A stretch of DNA of 64,000 nucleotides from Gnetum montanum. Taxonomy: Eukaryota; Streptophyta; Gnetopsida; Gnetales; Gnetaceae. Below the pieces are notes generated by a model. It had not been told where the DNA came from. It did no database searches and saw only the letters and a list, made by a program, of their open reading frames with translations. A program made the translations under genes and the position numbers. The DNA is taken from positions 523,377 to 587,376 of the forward strand of contig MNCI01026431.1 in NCBI GenBank assembly GCA_015680685.1. Reading direction: 5' to 3'. This document shows positions 46,712 to 58,555 of the stretch, piece after piece; the first letter of the stretch is position 1; the number at the start of each line of letters is the position of its first letter.

Positions 46712-48802
46712 ATGACACCAAAGGGAAAGAACCCATAGGAAGGAGGACTATCCCAACCAAGAGACAAATGGCCAAGAACTAAAAGGGGCCAAGAATAGTC
46801 CCAAGAGCAAGCAACAAAAACCCATGCAACAGGACTTCTTTTAGAGGAGCCTAAAGTGGAGTATGTCAGACAAATTTCCAAAGTAGCTATGACTAAACAA
46901 TTCCACCAAGATGATGCACCAGGGCCAAGACTGAACCTTGAGGTCACCTTAACGAAGGCCTGCCTCAATAAAATTTCATCTAAGTAGGTTTAAAAATCTG
47001 TACTTTAGTAACTAAACTTTAAAACCTTCTTGGAGTTCACTCCTAAAAAATTCAAAGCCCAATTGCAGACCTCTCCCATGTGGCCCACCGCCACTTCCAA
47101 CAGGGAGTGGTACATGGGAGAGACCTATCTATTCTAGAATAATAGGGAGGCTGATGCCACAATTAAAATTAAGGACATAATTATGTCCTACTCAATGGAA
47201 GTAATCTCTCAGGCCCTTGGGTTGCCTAAAAATAGGGCCACTCTTGCTGAAATTCTGATGTAGGCAAAGCTAGACATCAAGAATGAATGGATATAGTGGT
47301 GCTATAGAGTGGATTGAAAGGAGTATGATGTGCTCACAACAATGAAACATGCTTATTCAAAATCACAACCTTTCACCTCAATCTAACAATGAGGCCTAGT
47401 AAAGTCATAGCCTTCTCCGCCTCATAGCCTTCTTTGCCTATGCATGTGTTGCTCTAAGTAGAAGATTCTCTATCAGCCTTCCACAATTAATCTATCTAGA
47501 GATAGAAAATTTCTTCAAGGATAATTAACATGAAAGGAAGACACTCCCCTTTCCATGCCTCATTAGAAAATTATGCAAAAGGGAAGGCATAGCCCACTAC
47601 ACTAATGATGCAATTCGTCATGCTCCAACCACTTCCTAAGTAGAAATGATGAAGGACAAAGTGCTTACAAAAGTAGTCCAAGAAGAGAAGCAACAACCAC
47701 CACCTCCACCATGCACTCATGAATTAATGTCGGAGTCCCATGCTACCATTAAGTGCATGCGTTAACTCTATGAGTAGCTCTTGTAATAGTAGTAGTAGCA
47801 TGAAGGAATGAGTGGTGGTGATCCATCTATGTACTAGACATTTATGCACTTAGAGATGTGCAAATGTTAGTAGACACTATCAGTAGAAGATTAAGTGTAG
47901 CCTAGCATGAGGAATTGCTAGATGAACTTGTGGGAATCAAACAACTAATTCTAGGTGTCTTTGACCTTTCAGATACCATCATTGCTACCCAGTCAGAGCT
48001 ACTAGAGGTAAGGGGAAAATGCATCATCATGGAGGAGCAACTTGAACTAGCTAGAGTAGAAACCAATGCTTGGATATAGAAGTTACTGAATTAAGAGCTT
48101 GTCTCATTGATTATGCACTACTTAGCTAAGAAATTACATGAGATAAAGCTTTTCAATAGCTTCAATCCAAACTTAAAGAGGCGAGTACACCATGGCTCCA
48201 ACAAGGAGGCAATGTCTAGCAACCTATCTTTGATGGGCTGAACAAATACAATAAGGCTAAAATTAGCATGAAAGAGCTATAGATCAAGGAAATGACTAAG
48301 TACATGGAGCTCACTAACCTCTGAAATTAAAACCTAACAATGCTGACTACTAGAAGGCCATTTTCAGAGTTGGAGAAGTAGGTGGCTAGCTCATACTTGT
48401 TGTACAAGGAAACGTTCAAACATTACAAAGAGGCCAAGCAGAAGCTTGAGGTTGCAACTGCTAAACTCAATGTTCTCAAGGTGAAGTTCACTGATAAGAG
48501 ATCAATAGCTGAGAACCTAGCCATAAGAATGAATGACTATCAAGAGCTACAAAATGCATTGAGGGCATTTGACATCGAACACAAATAGTTCACTACCTAG
48601 TTTATTAACATGAAGGAGCTATTCCCCATAATGCCATGTCCATGGGATATTCGTATTCCTACCCAAATTAGAGAAGCAACATGGATCATGAATGATCCTT
48701 GAAGTAGAACAACCACAACCACAACCTTAGCAACTACATGTACCCAAAGAAAGAGAAGATCCTTCAGAACCTTAGTAGCCTTCACTACCTAGGACTATCT
48801 AA
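46712..48802 (+). pseudogene. Extra ORF downstream of pol in element B (decayed)
   Basis: Start ATG 46712 (MTPKGKNP), stop 48800-48802, parallel to 12285-15108 of A. The middle has MRPSKVIAFS and a decayed counterpart of the FLCLIKKLCKRGGI block. A deletion of several hundred bases between about 47860 and 48190 shortens the coiled-coil part. The best stretch is 48382-48588 (ASSYLLYKETFKHYKEAKQK onward), heptad-like and charged, followed by the conserved MKELFPIMPCPWD block. Retained in two separate elements, so it is a family component. Function unknown. Confidence 0.65.
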
Positions 48803-49048
48803 TTTTCCTCCTTGTTTTCAAGTCATTAGAGGAGCTGTGTTATCATTTCTTGTCATGGTGTTCAATTTGTGGTCTAGAACACCAAATTTTTGTAATGATT
48901 GTAAATCAGTATACTTGGGTAGTTAGTTTTTGTTTTGTTAGCTTGTGTGTCTATAGTTAGTTAATAATTTCATACCTTCCCAACATTTTATAAAGAAATT
49001 TTTCATCTTGTTCACTTAAGGATGAGTTTTCATTTAGTCATTGGGGTA

Positions 49049-49892
49049 TCATGAGCCATGCATCATTGCCCTACATTAATAAGATGTTGTCAATGTAACC
49101 CTATCAACATAGGATTTGCCCCATTGACAAGACCCCATCAATGTGGCACCCTGCCATCGCCTGTAAATGTATGCCTACCCACCACATTTATGGCACTTCT
49201 TCCATTAGTTGTACTGAAGCTCTTGCAGTTTATTTTATCTAGCTTAGAATATTTTCTATGTGCCCATAGTATGAGTCAAAAGAGTATATAGATCTTTATT
49301 CAAGCACTGATGTGAGCACCTCATTGTGAACAACAATAAGGATGAGCTTTTCTAATCAAACCTTGCAATACTTGGACTAGATTAATTGTTTCCATTATGC
49401 ATTTATTATTCATGCACTTTACTTTAATGAATTTAATTAAATAATTAATATTAATTAAATAGTGAACATAAATACAACCACTTTGAGCATACACTTAATG
49501 CTTGGTAATCCCAATAGCACTTAACCCTTGGTAACTTAGTAGTGCTATAACATGTTTAGGATGTGTACAGAAAGTATAAATGGATGCTTATGTTAGGATT
49601 AGTTAAATATTAGCTTGTTATTAGACTAGTTACGCATTTAATTACTTTATTCTTGTTCCTAGGTGACTTAAATCATAAAACATAAAATGATAGAAATTAG
49701 ATGCCTCAATCACACTTATCCATACACTTGTACTTTGCAAGTGGAACTAAGAAGACAATGATTGCAATGGTTAGATTAACCTCCTAGAACCTAGTGTACT
49801 TAGAGAGCTAAAGTCTATGGAACTCAACTAGATTGCTTAGTGAATGTTAGTGATTTGTATGATTGGGCATAGAGTATACTCACTGCTTATCA
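49049..49892 (+). repeat. 3' LTR of element B
   Basis: It begins TCATGAGCCATGC (the TG start changed to TC) after GGGGTA and ends CTCACTGCTTATCA, 844 bp. Pairs with 15747-16589. Confidence 0.88.
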
Positions 49893-50308
49893 CTTAATTA
49901 AATAAGATTAATTAATACACATAAGTACCACCACCTTGAACATAACATTTATGCCTAGTAATCCTAGTAGTGCTAGAACTTGGTAACCCAACAGCATTAC
50001 AATGCATTTAGGATGTGTACAGCAGGTGGGACTAGATGCTTATGTTTGGAAATAGCTTAAGGCATTAGATAGTTCATTAGATTAATTAATACTTAATTAT
50101 CTTTGTTTTATACTTAGGCTAAAATAGATAAAATTATATGAATCACGTGCCTTGGTTACACATAATCATATGCTTGTACTTACACAAGTGGAACTAAGAA
50201 GCCAACGATCGCATCCTTAGGTTCACTGCCTAGATAATGTGCATTTAGAAAACTTAAGTCTACGGAATTCGACTATGGTTGGGTGTAGGGTGTACTCACC
50301 ACCCATCA
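49893..50308 (+). repeat. 3' LTR of element A, right part
   Basis: Resumes the A LTR at the point equivalent to 4131 in the 5' LTR and ends CACCACCCATCA, followed by the GAAAT target duplication. Confidence 0.92.
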
Positions 50309-50384
50309 GAAATCAATTATGACTAATGATGAATTATGCAAGCTATGGATAATACAATGATATAGAATTCATATAGCCAACCAA

Positions 50385-50516
50385 AAATAAGTGAAACATA
50401 AGTACAATCTAAGATATATACTCTAGTTGGAATTTTATATAACTTAGCATTGCCCACCAAAATTGAACCCATGACTTGGAGCTTCCAAATCAAGTATCTT
50501 ACCACTAAGTTAACAC
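50385..50516 (-). repeat. tRNA-derived short repeat, copy 3
   Basis: On the minus strand TTAACTTAGTGGTAAGATAC leads to a TTGGAAGCTCCAAGTCATGG block. The far end matches copy 1 (AATAAGTGAAACATA on the plus strand). Ends are worn. Confidence 0.55.
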
Positions 50517-51406
50517 ATTTTTAATGAAGGCATAATATAGGTTACAATTAGCACATTTATCATTTCTAATTGTGATGACTTATTTGAGAGCATTTGTATT
50601 GCCAATCTCATCATCAAGGAACAAAAAAAATTTGAATTGTTTAATGTGAACATCACTCATCATATGATCTTAAGTAAGAAAAATTTTAATGTACTTGATG
50701 AGTGGTTAAGTGATGACAATCAAGTTTTTAGTTGTTAAAGAGTGAGTTAGATTCATGATACCTTATTTCAATAATATAGAGATATTTCCAACTTTTAGTA
50801 GTGTTTGTTAGTGTTAGATGCATTGTCGGATTCCATGAGAATTTTTATATAATTAGGAAATTTTACATAATTAATGGTTAAATGTCAAAACAAGCCCTCT
50901 ATGGATTCCATTTGAAAATGCCTAGTGAATCTAAAAATTCGAGGTTATTGATGTTATACAACAATGTACCTTCACTACTATACACTAACATAGGTGTGTT
51001 AATGAATAACATGAAACCTTAACAGAATAAACTACAAATACTAGGGAGGTCATTATGTTTTCATATTTAATTTTTTCTTATTTTGAAATATAGTTCTTGT
51101 TGTGTAAAAGCTCCTCTTGAATGCTAAGTATACTTTCTACCTTTTTCTTTAGGTTGGAACCAATTAGTTTAAATAGAATTAAGTACTTTAATCATAGTAA
51201 ATCATCATCAAATTTCTTGCTCACTTTAATTGTAAGTCCATTATAGATGGGATAAAGGCATTGGGATGATTATGATATGTTGCAATGCATGTATTAATTC
51301 TTATCTCACAAAGTGTCACAATGATAGGTAATTGAAGTCAGTAGCTCATTATCTTCTTAGGTAACAAGTTACTAGTTTGAGTCATACTTGAGACATCATT
51401 AACAAT

Positions 51407-51622
51407 GAGGTGTTAGCCTAGTGGTAAGACTCTTGATTTGAAAGCTCCAAGTTATGGATTTGATTCTTGTAGGTAATGTTGAGTTATAAAGTTTTAATTA
51501 GACTATATATCTTAGCATGCACTTATATTACAATTATATTCCTCTATAATTCTTCTAAATTATTATGTTTGGATTTATGTCTTGGGGTGTATTTATAGTC
51601 ATTCTTTAAGTTTCAACACCTC
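51407..51622 (+). repeat. tRNA-derived short repeat, copy 2 (best preserved)
   Basis: GAGGTGTTAGCCTAGTGGTA with an A box (TAGCCTAGTGG), then GGATTTGATTCT as a B box about 40 bases on. It ends TTTCAACACCTC, the inverted repeat of its start. CATTA flanks it at 51397-51401 and 51623-51627. It is longer than copy 1 by about 65 bp in the body. Confidence 0.65.
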
Positions 51623-51879
51623 CATTATCTCACAAAGCATTTGATTTTAATTAAAGGGTGCAACTTCCATTTTTCAAATTACAAGTTCAATCCCATGGAT
51701 AACTACGAGGATACAAATGCATCTTGAAAAATAGTTAATTCTGATATATTTTTAATTTTTATCTATTAGTAAAAATAAAATAAATTAAATCTAACTTGTT
51801 ACTTATGTGCACTAAGACCCTCATGGATCTATTGAATCACAGTAGTTTAGATATTCCGTTTATAGACTTATTTTTTGTA

Positions 51880-52010
51880 ACTCAACATTGCCTACTAGAA
51901 TCTATGAACCAAATTTTTCATGCAAAGGAGGGAGGAGGGGTGGGGGGCATTTTTTGGAACCTATGACCTAGGGTTACAAGGCCAAGAGCCTTACCACTAG
52001 ATTAACACCT
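51880..52010 (-). repeat. tRNA-derived short repeat, copy 4
   Basis: The minus strand begins AGGTGTTAATCTAGTGGTAA at 52010. A G-rich insert (51930-51950) interrupts it. The other end is uncertain. Confidence 0.5.
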
Positions 52011-52033
52011 TATTGTTTAAATTTTTTATGATA

Positions 52034-52061
52034 TGACTCTTGCCACTAAGCTAATACCTCA
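52034..52061 (-). repeat. tRNA-derived short repeat, copy 5 (fragment)
   Basis: The minus strand reads GAGGTATTAGCTTAGTGGCA and stops after about 28 bases. Only the left end is present. Confidence 0.4.
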
Positions 52062-53785
52062 TTTAGTTTATAAAATAAAAATATAAAAATGTGTTTAATT
52101 TCATCCTAGGTATATACTAGTATTATATATGTCATAAGTTGAAATTTTCTGGATTTCATCTAATCCTTGCTTAGCTTGGGTTATGAATTTTGTGTAAAAA
52201 TAATAAAAAATTATATAGTTATTTGAAAATACTAAGCCTCAAAAGTTAAAGACTATAAATTCTACTAAAACCCTAGAAGATAAAGCTCACATATTAGTAA
52301 AAGCTAATATAACTTGATTTCATCTTGCTCAACTTTGTTACTAGTGTTAGTTTTTGCTTAACTTGGGTCACACACTTTGTCAAAAGCATCTGGGCCTATT
52401 TCTTTTTTAAGTGTGGTCAATTAGTTGAATGGGTTACTTTTTGCAATAAAAATTACAATATAATATTTAGTCTTAATGTAGTAAACTACTCTCATTGGGG
52501 CAACCACTCTATGCTTGCCTTGAAAATAACAAATTTTGTTAGTTGACATCCCTAGTGGATCAATTAAATGTCAAAGACATGACATTTTTAAAATATGTAT
52601 AACCAAAACATCTAACAACAATATTAATCAATTTGAAAATAAGCAAAGGACTAAGATCTACAAGAAATGTTTCAATTCCAATCTAAACTTGCTTTGGCCA
52701 ATATGTATAAGTGTCAAAACCCAAAACAATGTGATTATAATTACATCCTAAGATATACAGCAAATGTGATACAGTAGAAGAATTACAAAGAAATCTAATG
52801 AGGCTTTAGCTGGTTGAGGAATTGTAGCTCAATCATACATTCTTTTAGGGATAGTAGTTGACATTTATTATATACTTTTTTGTGATATGAAGTTGATTGT
52901 CATGCCTGAGATTTATAACACTAATTGTGAAGTGTGTGCCATTATTTAAAGGTTAAGTAGTCAAGCTTTATAAAGGATCAACTAGAGGCTCAATGCTCAT
53001 TCCACCAACGTAGGGTCCTAGGAGGATTGGTGGATGAGTGAAAATCTACCCTCTTTCATGATTTTTATGTGATTTTATTTTGCCATACTATGGAAAGGTG
53101 CTTGACTTTGTCTAGTGACTTTCATTACAATGACTCAAGTATTTTTACGTGCATCAATAAACATTGAATTTTAATATAAAAAACATGAAAAGAAAGTATT
53201 TTTGATGTTTGTTGAAACGTAGAAAAGTGCCATTATAAAATGCTTTTTTTTTTATAATCCTTAATAAGGACTACACATTATGTGACTCCAAGGTAATATT
53301 ATAAGTTTGCAATAGTATCTTAGTTTTTATTTAAATACTTTAAATAACTTTAGCTCCCGGTACTTATTTTAAAAAATCCTACAAGTAAAATAGTACCACA
53401 CTAGCACGAGGACTTCACTATGCAAATGATCTAAGCACTTCCATTTCTTTCTAGTGCGTGTAGAGTAAATGTAAATATTGCTGGGACAAATATTCTCCAC
53501 TGTATAGCTTAAAAGCATCGTAACTTTGGCTTGGTGCTCAAGCTTAAAATTACTGTATATATCATAAGTAGAGTCGAAGCAAATGAAGTTAAAATGAAAT
53601 CATTTAAAATGGCATAGATAGAGGGTATGTGTGCCGTGGAGGACGCATGAAACTAAGCATGGGCTCTTGAATCCCAAACCATAATTTTAGAGCATTTGCT
53701 CGCTCGGTTCGTTGGATCTTGCAGTGGATATCAAAATATCATATTCAATAGATTGTATTAGGAGGGCAAGAAAAATCACTCTCTG

Positions 53786-53866
53786 TCGCTTTGGCCTAGT
53801 GGTTAAGGCGTGTGCCTGCTAAGTACATGGGGTTTCCCCGCGAGAGTTCGAATCTCTCAGGCGACG
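53786..53866 (+). tRNA. tRNA-Ser (anticodon GCU)
   Basis: An 81-nt cloverleaf. The acceptor GTCGCTT pairs with AGGCGAC (one T-G). The D stem is GCC/GGC, the anticodon loop is CTGCTAA with anticodon GCT, a long variable arm GGGG...CCCC marks serine, and the T arm is GAGAG-TTCGAAT-CTCTC. A box TGGCCTAGTGG and B box GAGTTCGAATC are intact. A TTTT terminator is at 53880-53883 and a CAA lies about 18 bases upstream, as in plant tRNA genes. CCA is not encoded. The D arm has T where G is usual (CCTAG instead of CCGAG); otherwise canonical. It looks like a working nuclear gene. Confidence 0.95.
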
Positions 53867-55159
53867 TTGATTACATTTCTTTTATCATTTCTATAAATAG
53901 AGAAAATGCGGGCACCGTTATCAAGTTCTGAAACCTTAGTCGTAAAAATTAGAATGTACAGCCTGAAATGGTTGCCAAATTACTCTTTTATCCCAGGATT
54001 TTCTTTTTATCCAACAACGAGAATTACAAGAAGTGTAATAGAGAATTAGAGTATATTAGCTGCACAATATTCAGAATTAATATATTAGTTATGTAATGTA
54101 TAATTACATAATATTAGCAATACAATAGTCATAGTTAATATAGAAAATTTGTAAAATAAAGTGAGAAAGAAACAAAAGGCAAAAACATAAAAGCATCTTT
54201 TCACATCTTCGAAACATAGAGATATTTAGAGAGATTACAAGCCAATGTTTATCAAGCCAGCATCTATATAATAAATCATATACAAAGACCTCTAGCTCTC
54301 AACTCACTACAATAAAAATCCTAACATGAAATTACAGTAATTAAAAAATCAACACAATTTCAAAGTATGTAAAACAACTTTTAGATATATAAAATAATAA
54401 TATTTTTAAAACCATCATAGGCATCTAAAAAACTCAACTTAATATTTTAGAAAAAGAAAGTTCAACTCAAGTCAATTCCATAAGTTGGCTTTACATCTCT
54501 AACACCTTTACCTAAGTATTGTAGCAACAAGGTTTGTTGTATTTAGAATGATAATGCATGCCCCTTTTTGTTCTTATTCCTCTAAAGCAAATTGACAATG
54601 GAAGTCATTTTGAGTGCTGTTTATGGGTAAAAACTTTCTCAATTCAATGCTTCTTTTGCATTAGCATAAGGGTTTGCTTCTTCTGAGAAGCACGTTGCTT
54701 CAACATCTCTCCCTAAGCTACATTTGTGTAGAGGTGACTTGTCCCACATCAAGCAAAAGGAGTAGATTGCTTTAAATGTCAAAAGGCTTATGTGGATGGT
54801 TGTGATGTTGTGTCTTCTTGGTAAGTGGGGTGTGCTTTGGTAAGAGTTGTGATTGTAGACCAACTCTTTGTGCAAACATTGACAAAGCACAAGAATGAAT
54901 TGGTGTATAGGTAATGAACATAATAAAAAAAAAAGAATTAACTTCTATTAGAATCAATAAATAGTACACGGAAAATGCCTAGATTTATAGGTGATGATCA
55001 AGTGCATGATTAAAGCTTATAAAGAGCAATGGGAGGCTCATGCAAGAGCAAAACAACAATTAACTTGCATGATGTTTTTTGTACCATAATAATGAAGATG
55101 CTAGATTGATACTCAATCTAATGCTTGGCATACTATGGTAAGTAGTCAAATCTTCCTTA
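53867..55159. other. AT-rich stretch between tRNA-Ser and the copia nest
   Basis: No gene supported. A GTCCCACATCA at 54741-54751 resembles the plant snRNA promoter element but has no snRNA downstream. Part of the right end may belong to element H, whose LTR I could not find. Confidence 0.5.
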
Positions 55160-55983
55160 ATGTGGAATTTTTATTCTAAATATTTTAAAGTCTATCATAT
55201 ATTTCTATTGTCTCCAAAGATTGATGAAGCTAATCACAAATATGATACCAAACCTCATCTTCATTTGGAATTTTTGGTACTCTTCCTAACCAAGAGACTT
55301 TGTCATGATATCTTCAACTTGCTCTTTTGTGGAAATTGCTACTCGATCTATGACATGTCTTTGCATAAGTTCTCTAACTTTATAGACCTTTACACAAATT
55401 TTTTTTATTCTATTATACATCAAATATTGTACTATATTAATGGTAGCATGATTGTCTACATATAATTTAGTGCTTTCTTTTTATGGTATCCTAATAATTT
55501 CAAGAAGTTTTCTTAACCATACAATTTCTTTGCTAGTTTCCTATGTTGTTGTATACTCAACTTCATCTAAAAAGGTTGTCATTATATTTTGCTTCTTTGA
55601 GTTCTATAAAATAGGTGATGAACCTAAATATGTGACATATTATGATGTAGAGTAGGATGCTATCTCATCTCCTGCAAAATATGGATTAGAACAAGCCTTC
55701 AATCTCAATTCTACATTTTTCTTATACATAAGACTTAAGTCTTGTGTTTTGTTCGGGTATCTCAAAATATGTAAGTCTACATCCATGTATCTTTTATATA
55801 ATGTTTGCATATATCTAGCGAGAATATTACATAGTTAATTTCAAGTCATGTGGAAGTTAAATATATGAAACTACCAACCAATCTTCGACATTTTGTAGCA
55901 TCCACCAATTTGAAATCTTCATTTAAACATAACTGCATTCCTTGGAACATTAGAATGATGACTCGATGAACATTTGTCATGAT
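55160..55983 (-). pseudogene. RT end and RNase H of copia element H
   Basis: On the minus strand, VDATKCRRLVGSFIYLTST is the last RT block of Ty1/copia. It is followed by decayed RNase H: SSYSTS with YVTYLGSSPIL, a SKKQNIMTTFLDEVEYTTT block, then LRKLLEII, LYVDNHATINI and a closing EQVEDIMTKSLG. RNase H at the end of pol after RT is the Ty1/copia order. Multiple stops. Confidence 0.75.
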
Positions 55984-55988
55984 AAAGG

Positions 55989-56225
55989 TGAACACAAAAG
56001 GGAGAAGAAAAGATTGGAAAAATAATTCTTTCACTTTCTCATTCATCTTGAATCAACAATTACAACAATTTATAGGGAAGAATTACAATAGGAAATCTAC
56101 TATATAAGGAACAAGAAATCTAGAAAATAACTAATAGAAATTGATTTAGAGAATCAACTAATTTTGGTAAGTTGATCCAAAAAATTAGGCCCTAATTGAT
56201 TGAGCTTTATTCTAACTTTTGAACA
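55989..56225 (-). repeat. 3' LTR of element G, with polypurine tract
   Basis: Plus-strand ends TGAACACAAAAGG...CTTTTGAACA. Beside it, on the minus strand, GAGGGGGAG (56226-56234) is a good polypurine tract. Matches 61641-61890. Confidence 0.9.
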
Positions 56226-56599
56226 CTCCCCCTCAAGCTAGTGAATAGATATCTATCATTCCTAGCTTGCTAAAAAAAGAATTAAAGCTTGGTTTGCATA
56301 AGACCTTCATGAGAATATTAGCTTCTTACATCTTGGTAGAAATGTAAGATAGAGCAATTGTTCCATTGTCAACTTCATTTTTTATGAAATTCTTGTCAAT
56401 TCTTACATGCTTCATACGATCATGCTAGATTGGGTTTTGGATGATATTGATGGTAGACTTACTATTGCTAAAAAACCTCATTGGACCACTTTGGGGTATC
56501 TTGAGATCTTCCATTATAGCCAAATGAGTTTTTGCTAAACTCACTTTAGAGTTTATTTTGCTAAACAACAAATTGTTTTTTGCTTCTCCATGTAACTAA

Positions 56600-57660
56600 G
56601 TTTCCCTAGACCTTGGTACAATACCCTATAGTAGACTTGCTATCTTCCACAGCCCTAGCCCAATTTGCATCAACAAAACCAACAATGTTCCTTTCACTAC
56701 ACTTCTTGAACAATAGTCCCTTCCCTAGGCATCCATTTAGATACCTTAGAATTTGATTTATAGCATCATGGTGTCTCATTGTAGGAGCATGCATGAATTG
56801 GCTAACAATACTTATGTTGAAAGCAATATCTAACCTAGTGAGAGATAAATAGATGAGTTTACCAACCAAGTGTTCATAGCTTTCTCAATTTACATGAGGA
56901 TCTTCTTTAGAAGTCTTCTATTTTAAGTTTCATTCCAATGGAGTCCTTGCTGGTCTACATCTCATCTTGCTAGTCTCTTTGAGTAAATCCATGATATATT
57001 TCCTTTGTGAGATGAAAATCCCTTTCTTACTTCTAGAAATTTCCATTCCCAAAAAATACTTTAGTGGACCAAGATCTTTGACTCTGAACTCTACTTGAAG
57101 CTTCCTTTTGAGATCTTCAACCTCATGATCATCATCTCCTATAATTACTATATCATTGACATAAACAATAAGGATTGATCTTTTACCATGCTTCCCTTTT
57201 TTAACAAATACAGTATGATCAACTTGTCCTTGCTCATATCCAGGTTGCTTCATCACACCATTAAATTGGGTAAACTAGGCTTAGGGAGATTGTTTGATTC
57301 TATAGAGAAACTTATTTAATCTACATACTTTACTCATACCTTCTTGAGATTCAAAACCAGGTGGTATCCTCATGTAAACTTCTTCTTCCAATGTACAATT
57401 TAGAAAGGCATTTTTGATGTCGAGTTGATATAGCCCCTAATCCATATTTATAGCTAAAGATAATAAAACCCTAATAAAATTGAGTTTTGCTACAAGAGCA
57501 CATATTTTTACATAGTCTATCCCATACATTTGGGTAAACCCTTGTGCCACAAGTCTAGCCTTGTATCTTTCAATGTTGCCATCAGGACCATACTTGCTAG
57601 TAAAGATCCATTTTCTTAGCACAAGTTTCTTCCCTTAAGGTAGGTGGACTATTTCCCATG
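56600..57660 (-). pseudogene. Reverse transcriptase (RVT_2) of copia element G
   Basis: On the minus strand, 57622-57437 has WIFTSKYGPDGNIERYKARL and VAQGFTQMYGIDY, the RT start. 57256-56930 has LIVYVNDIVIIGDD, where the catalytic YVDD is YVND, then LGPLKYFLGMEI. 56869-56606 has GKLIYLSLTRLDIAF and GFVDANWA, leading into RNase H. The rest of RNase H is missing before the polypurine tract. A clear family match, inactive. Confidence 0.88.
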
Positions 57661-58356
57661 TTTCATTGTTTCTAAAGCCTTCATTTCCTCCATCATAGCT
57701 TCCTTCCATATGGAATCTTCAAAATCCTCAAAGATATCCCTTGGAACTTGTGTCTCATCAACCTTTGAAAGAAATGCCTTGTAATTACATGATAACTTGG
57801 AGTATGTGAGATAATTAGAAATGGGATATTTTACACATGATCTCATCCCTTTTCTAACTACAATCAGAAGACCCAAGTCATTAATTTCTTCATTATCATT
57901 CACCACCTCAAACTATTACTATGTACCTCCATCACTTGGGTCTATTAACGATTTGGGCTCTTAGTTTTGTTGAGGAGCTTATGGCTATCTAGGATATCCT
58001 AGAATTGGTTTTGGGTGTGATTCTCCCCCTAGATTGGAATTTGACTCTTGGACTGATTCAACATGAGATGTGACATGATTTTCTAATGAGAACTTGGGCA
58101 TAGCAATTGGTAGGAATATGATTGAATCTTAGTGTTACTCTTTTGTAGGTTAATTCTCCCCCTAAAGAGTAGCATTGGGATAAAAGAGTTGGTGTTCAAG
58201 AAATGTGACATCACATGATACAAAAGAACATTTTAAAGGATGGTAGTAGCATTTATGCCCTTTCTGTATAGGAGAATATACACTTGAGGGTTTTTGGATC
58301 AAGTTTCCCATGATTTGGTTAAGCATTATGTACATATACGATACATCCACAAACAC
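57649..58356 (-). pseudogene. Integrase C-terminal region and RT leader of copia element G
   Basis: On the minus strand 58356-58162 contains PIQKGHKCYYHPLKCSFVS, the SH3-like block after copia integrases. 57906-57649 leads into RT with YKAFLSKVDETQVPRDIFED and WKEAMMEEMKALE, a standard copia RT leader. Joined by decayed linker. Confidence 0.78.
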
Positions 58357-58555
58357 AAGGTGGAAGAGTGTTGAGAATTCATGTAGAAGGAAAGGCTATT
58401 AAGAGAAGACTTGGTGGAGTTTGGTATTGAAAATTTTTAGATGGTACTTGATTAATGAGATATGTAGAGGTAAGAACAGCTTCTCCCTAGAAGGATTAAG
58501 GAACATAGCTAGTAAATATAATTGATTGAGCTACCTTTAGAAGAGTGATGAGACG

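Larger units (their letters stand above)
15747..49892 (+). mobile_element. Element B: Ty3/gypsy element inserted in the 3' LTR of A
   Basis: Left flank CTTAG (15742-15746) and right flank CTTAA (49893-49897) are the target duplication with one mismatch. Across the junction the A LTR resumes where the 5' LTR of A predicts (TTAATTAAATA). Same lineage as A: related LTRs, tRNA-Asp-type primer site, gag, protease, RNase H, integrase and extra ORF. B lacks most of RT. C is inserted in its post-pol untranslated region. B without C would be about 11.4 kb. Confidence 0.92.
3742..50308 (+). mobile_element. Element A: Athila/Tat-type Ty3/gypsy element, outermost of a four-level nest
   Basis: A 5-bp target duplication GAAAT flanks it exactly (3737-3741 and 50309-50313). 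Order: 5' LTR, tRNA-Asp-type primer site, gag, protease, RT-RNase H, integrase, long untranslated region, extra ORF, 3' LTR. The 3' LTR is split: its left part ends at 15746 and its right part resumes at 49893, with element B between. Without B the element would be about 12.4 kb. In about 100 aligned LTR bases around the GGAGTCAAGAAGT block I count 14 differences, so the insertion is old. All coding parts carry many stops. Confidence 0.93.
50314..53785. other. AT-rich intergenic DNA flanking the nest
   Basis: No coding region is supported; the short open stretches are AT-rich and lack motifs. It contains four copies of the tRNA-derived short repeat (listed separately). Apart from these I see no LTR ends or inverted repeats. 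Confidence 0.6.

Noticed and set aside
52325-52751. Two plus-strand open frames of about 70 codons
   Set aside because: AT-rich, no motif and no conservation visible within the window.
54741-54790. GTCCCACATCA followed by TTTAAATG, resembling the plant snRNA/U6 upstream element and TATA box
   Set aside because: The spacing between the two is about 19-20 bases, which fits neither the pol II nor the pol III type, and no snRNA sequence follows.
55160-55655. Plus-strand open frames of 101 and 67 codons
   Set aside because: The minus strand here encodes recognisable copia RNase H blocks; the plus-strand frames are shadows.
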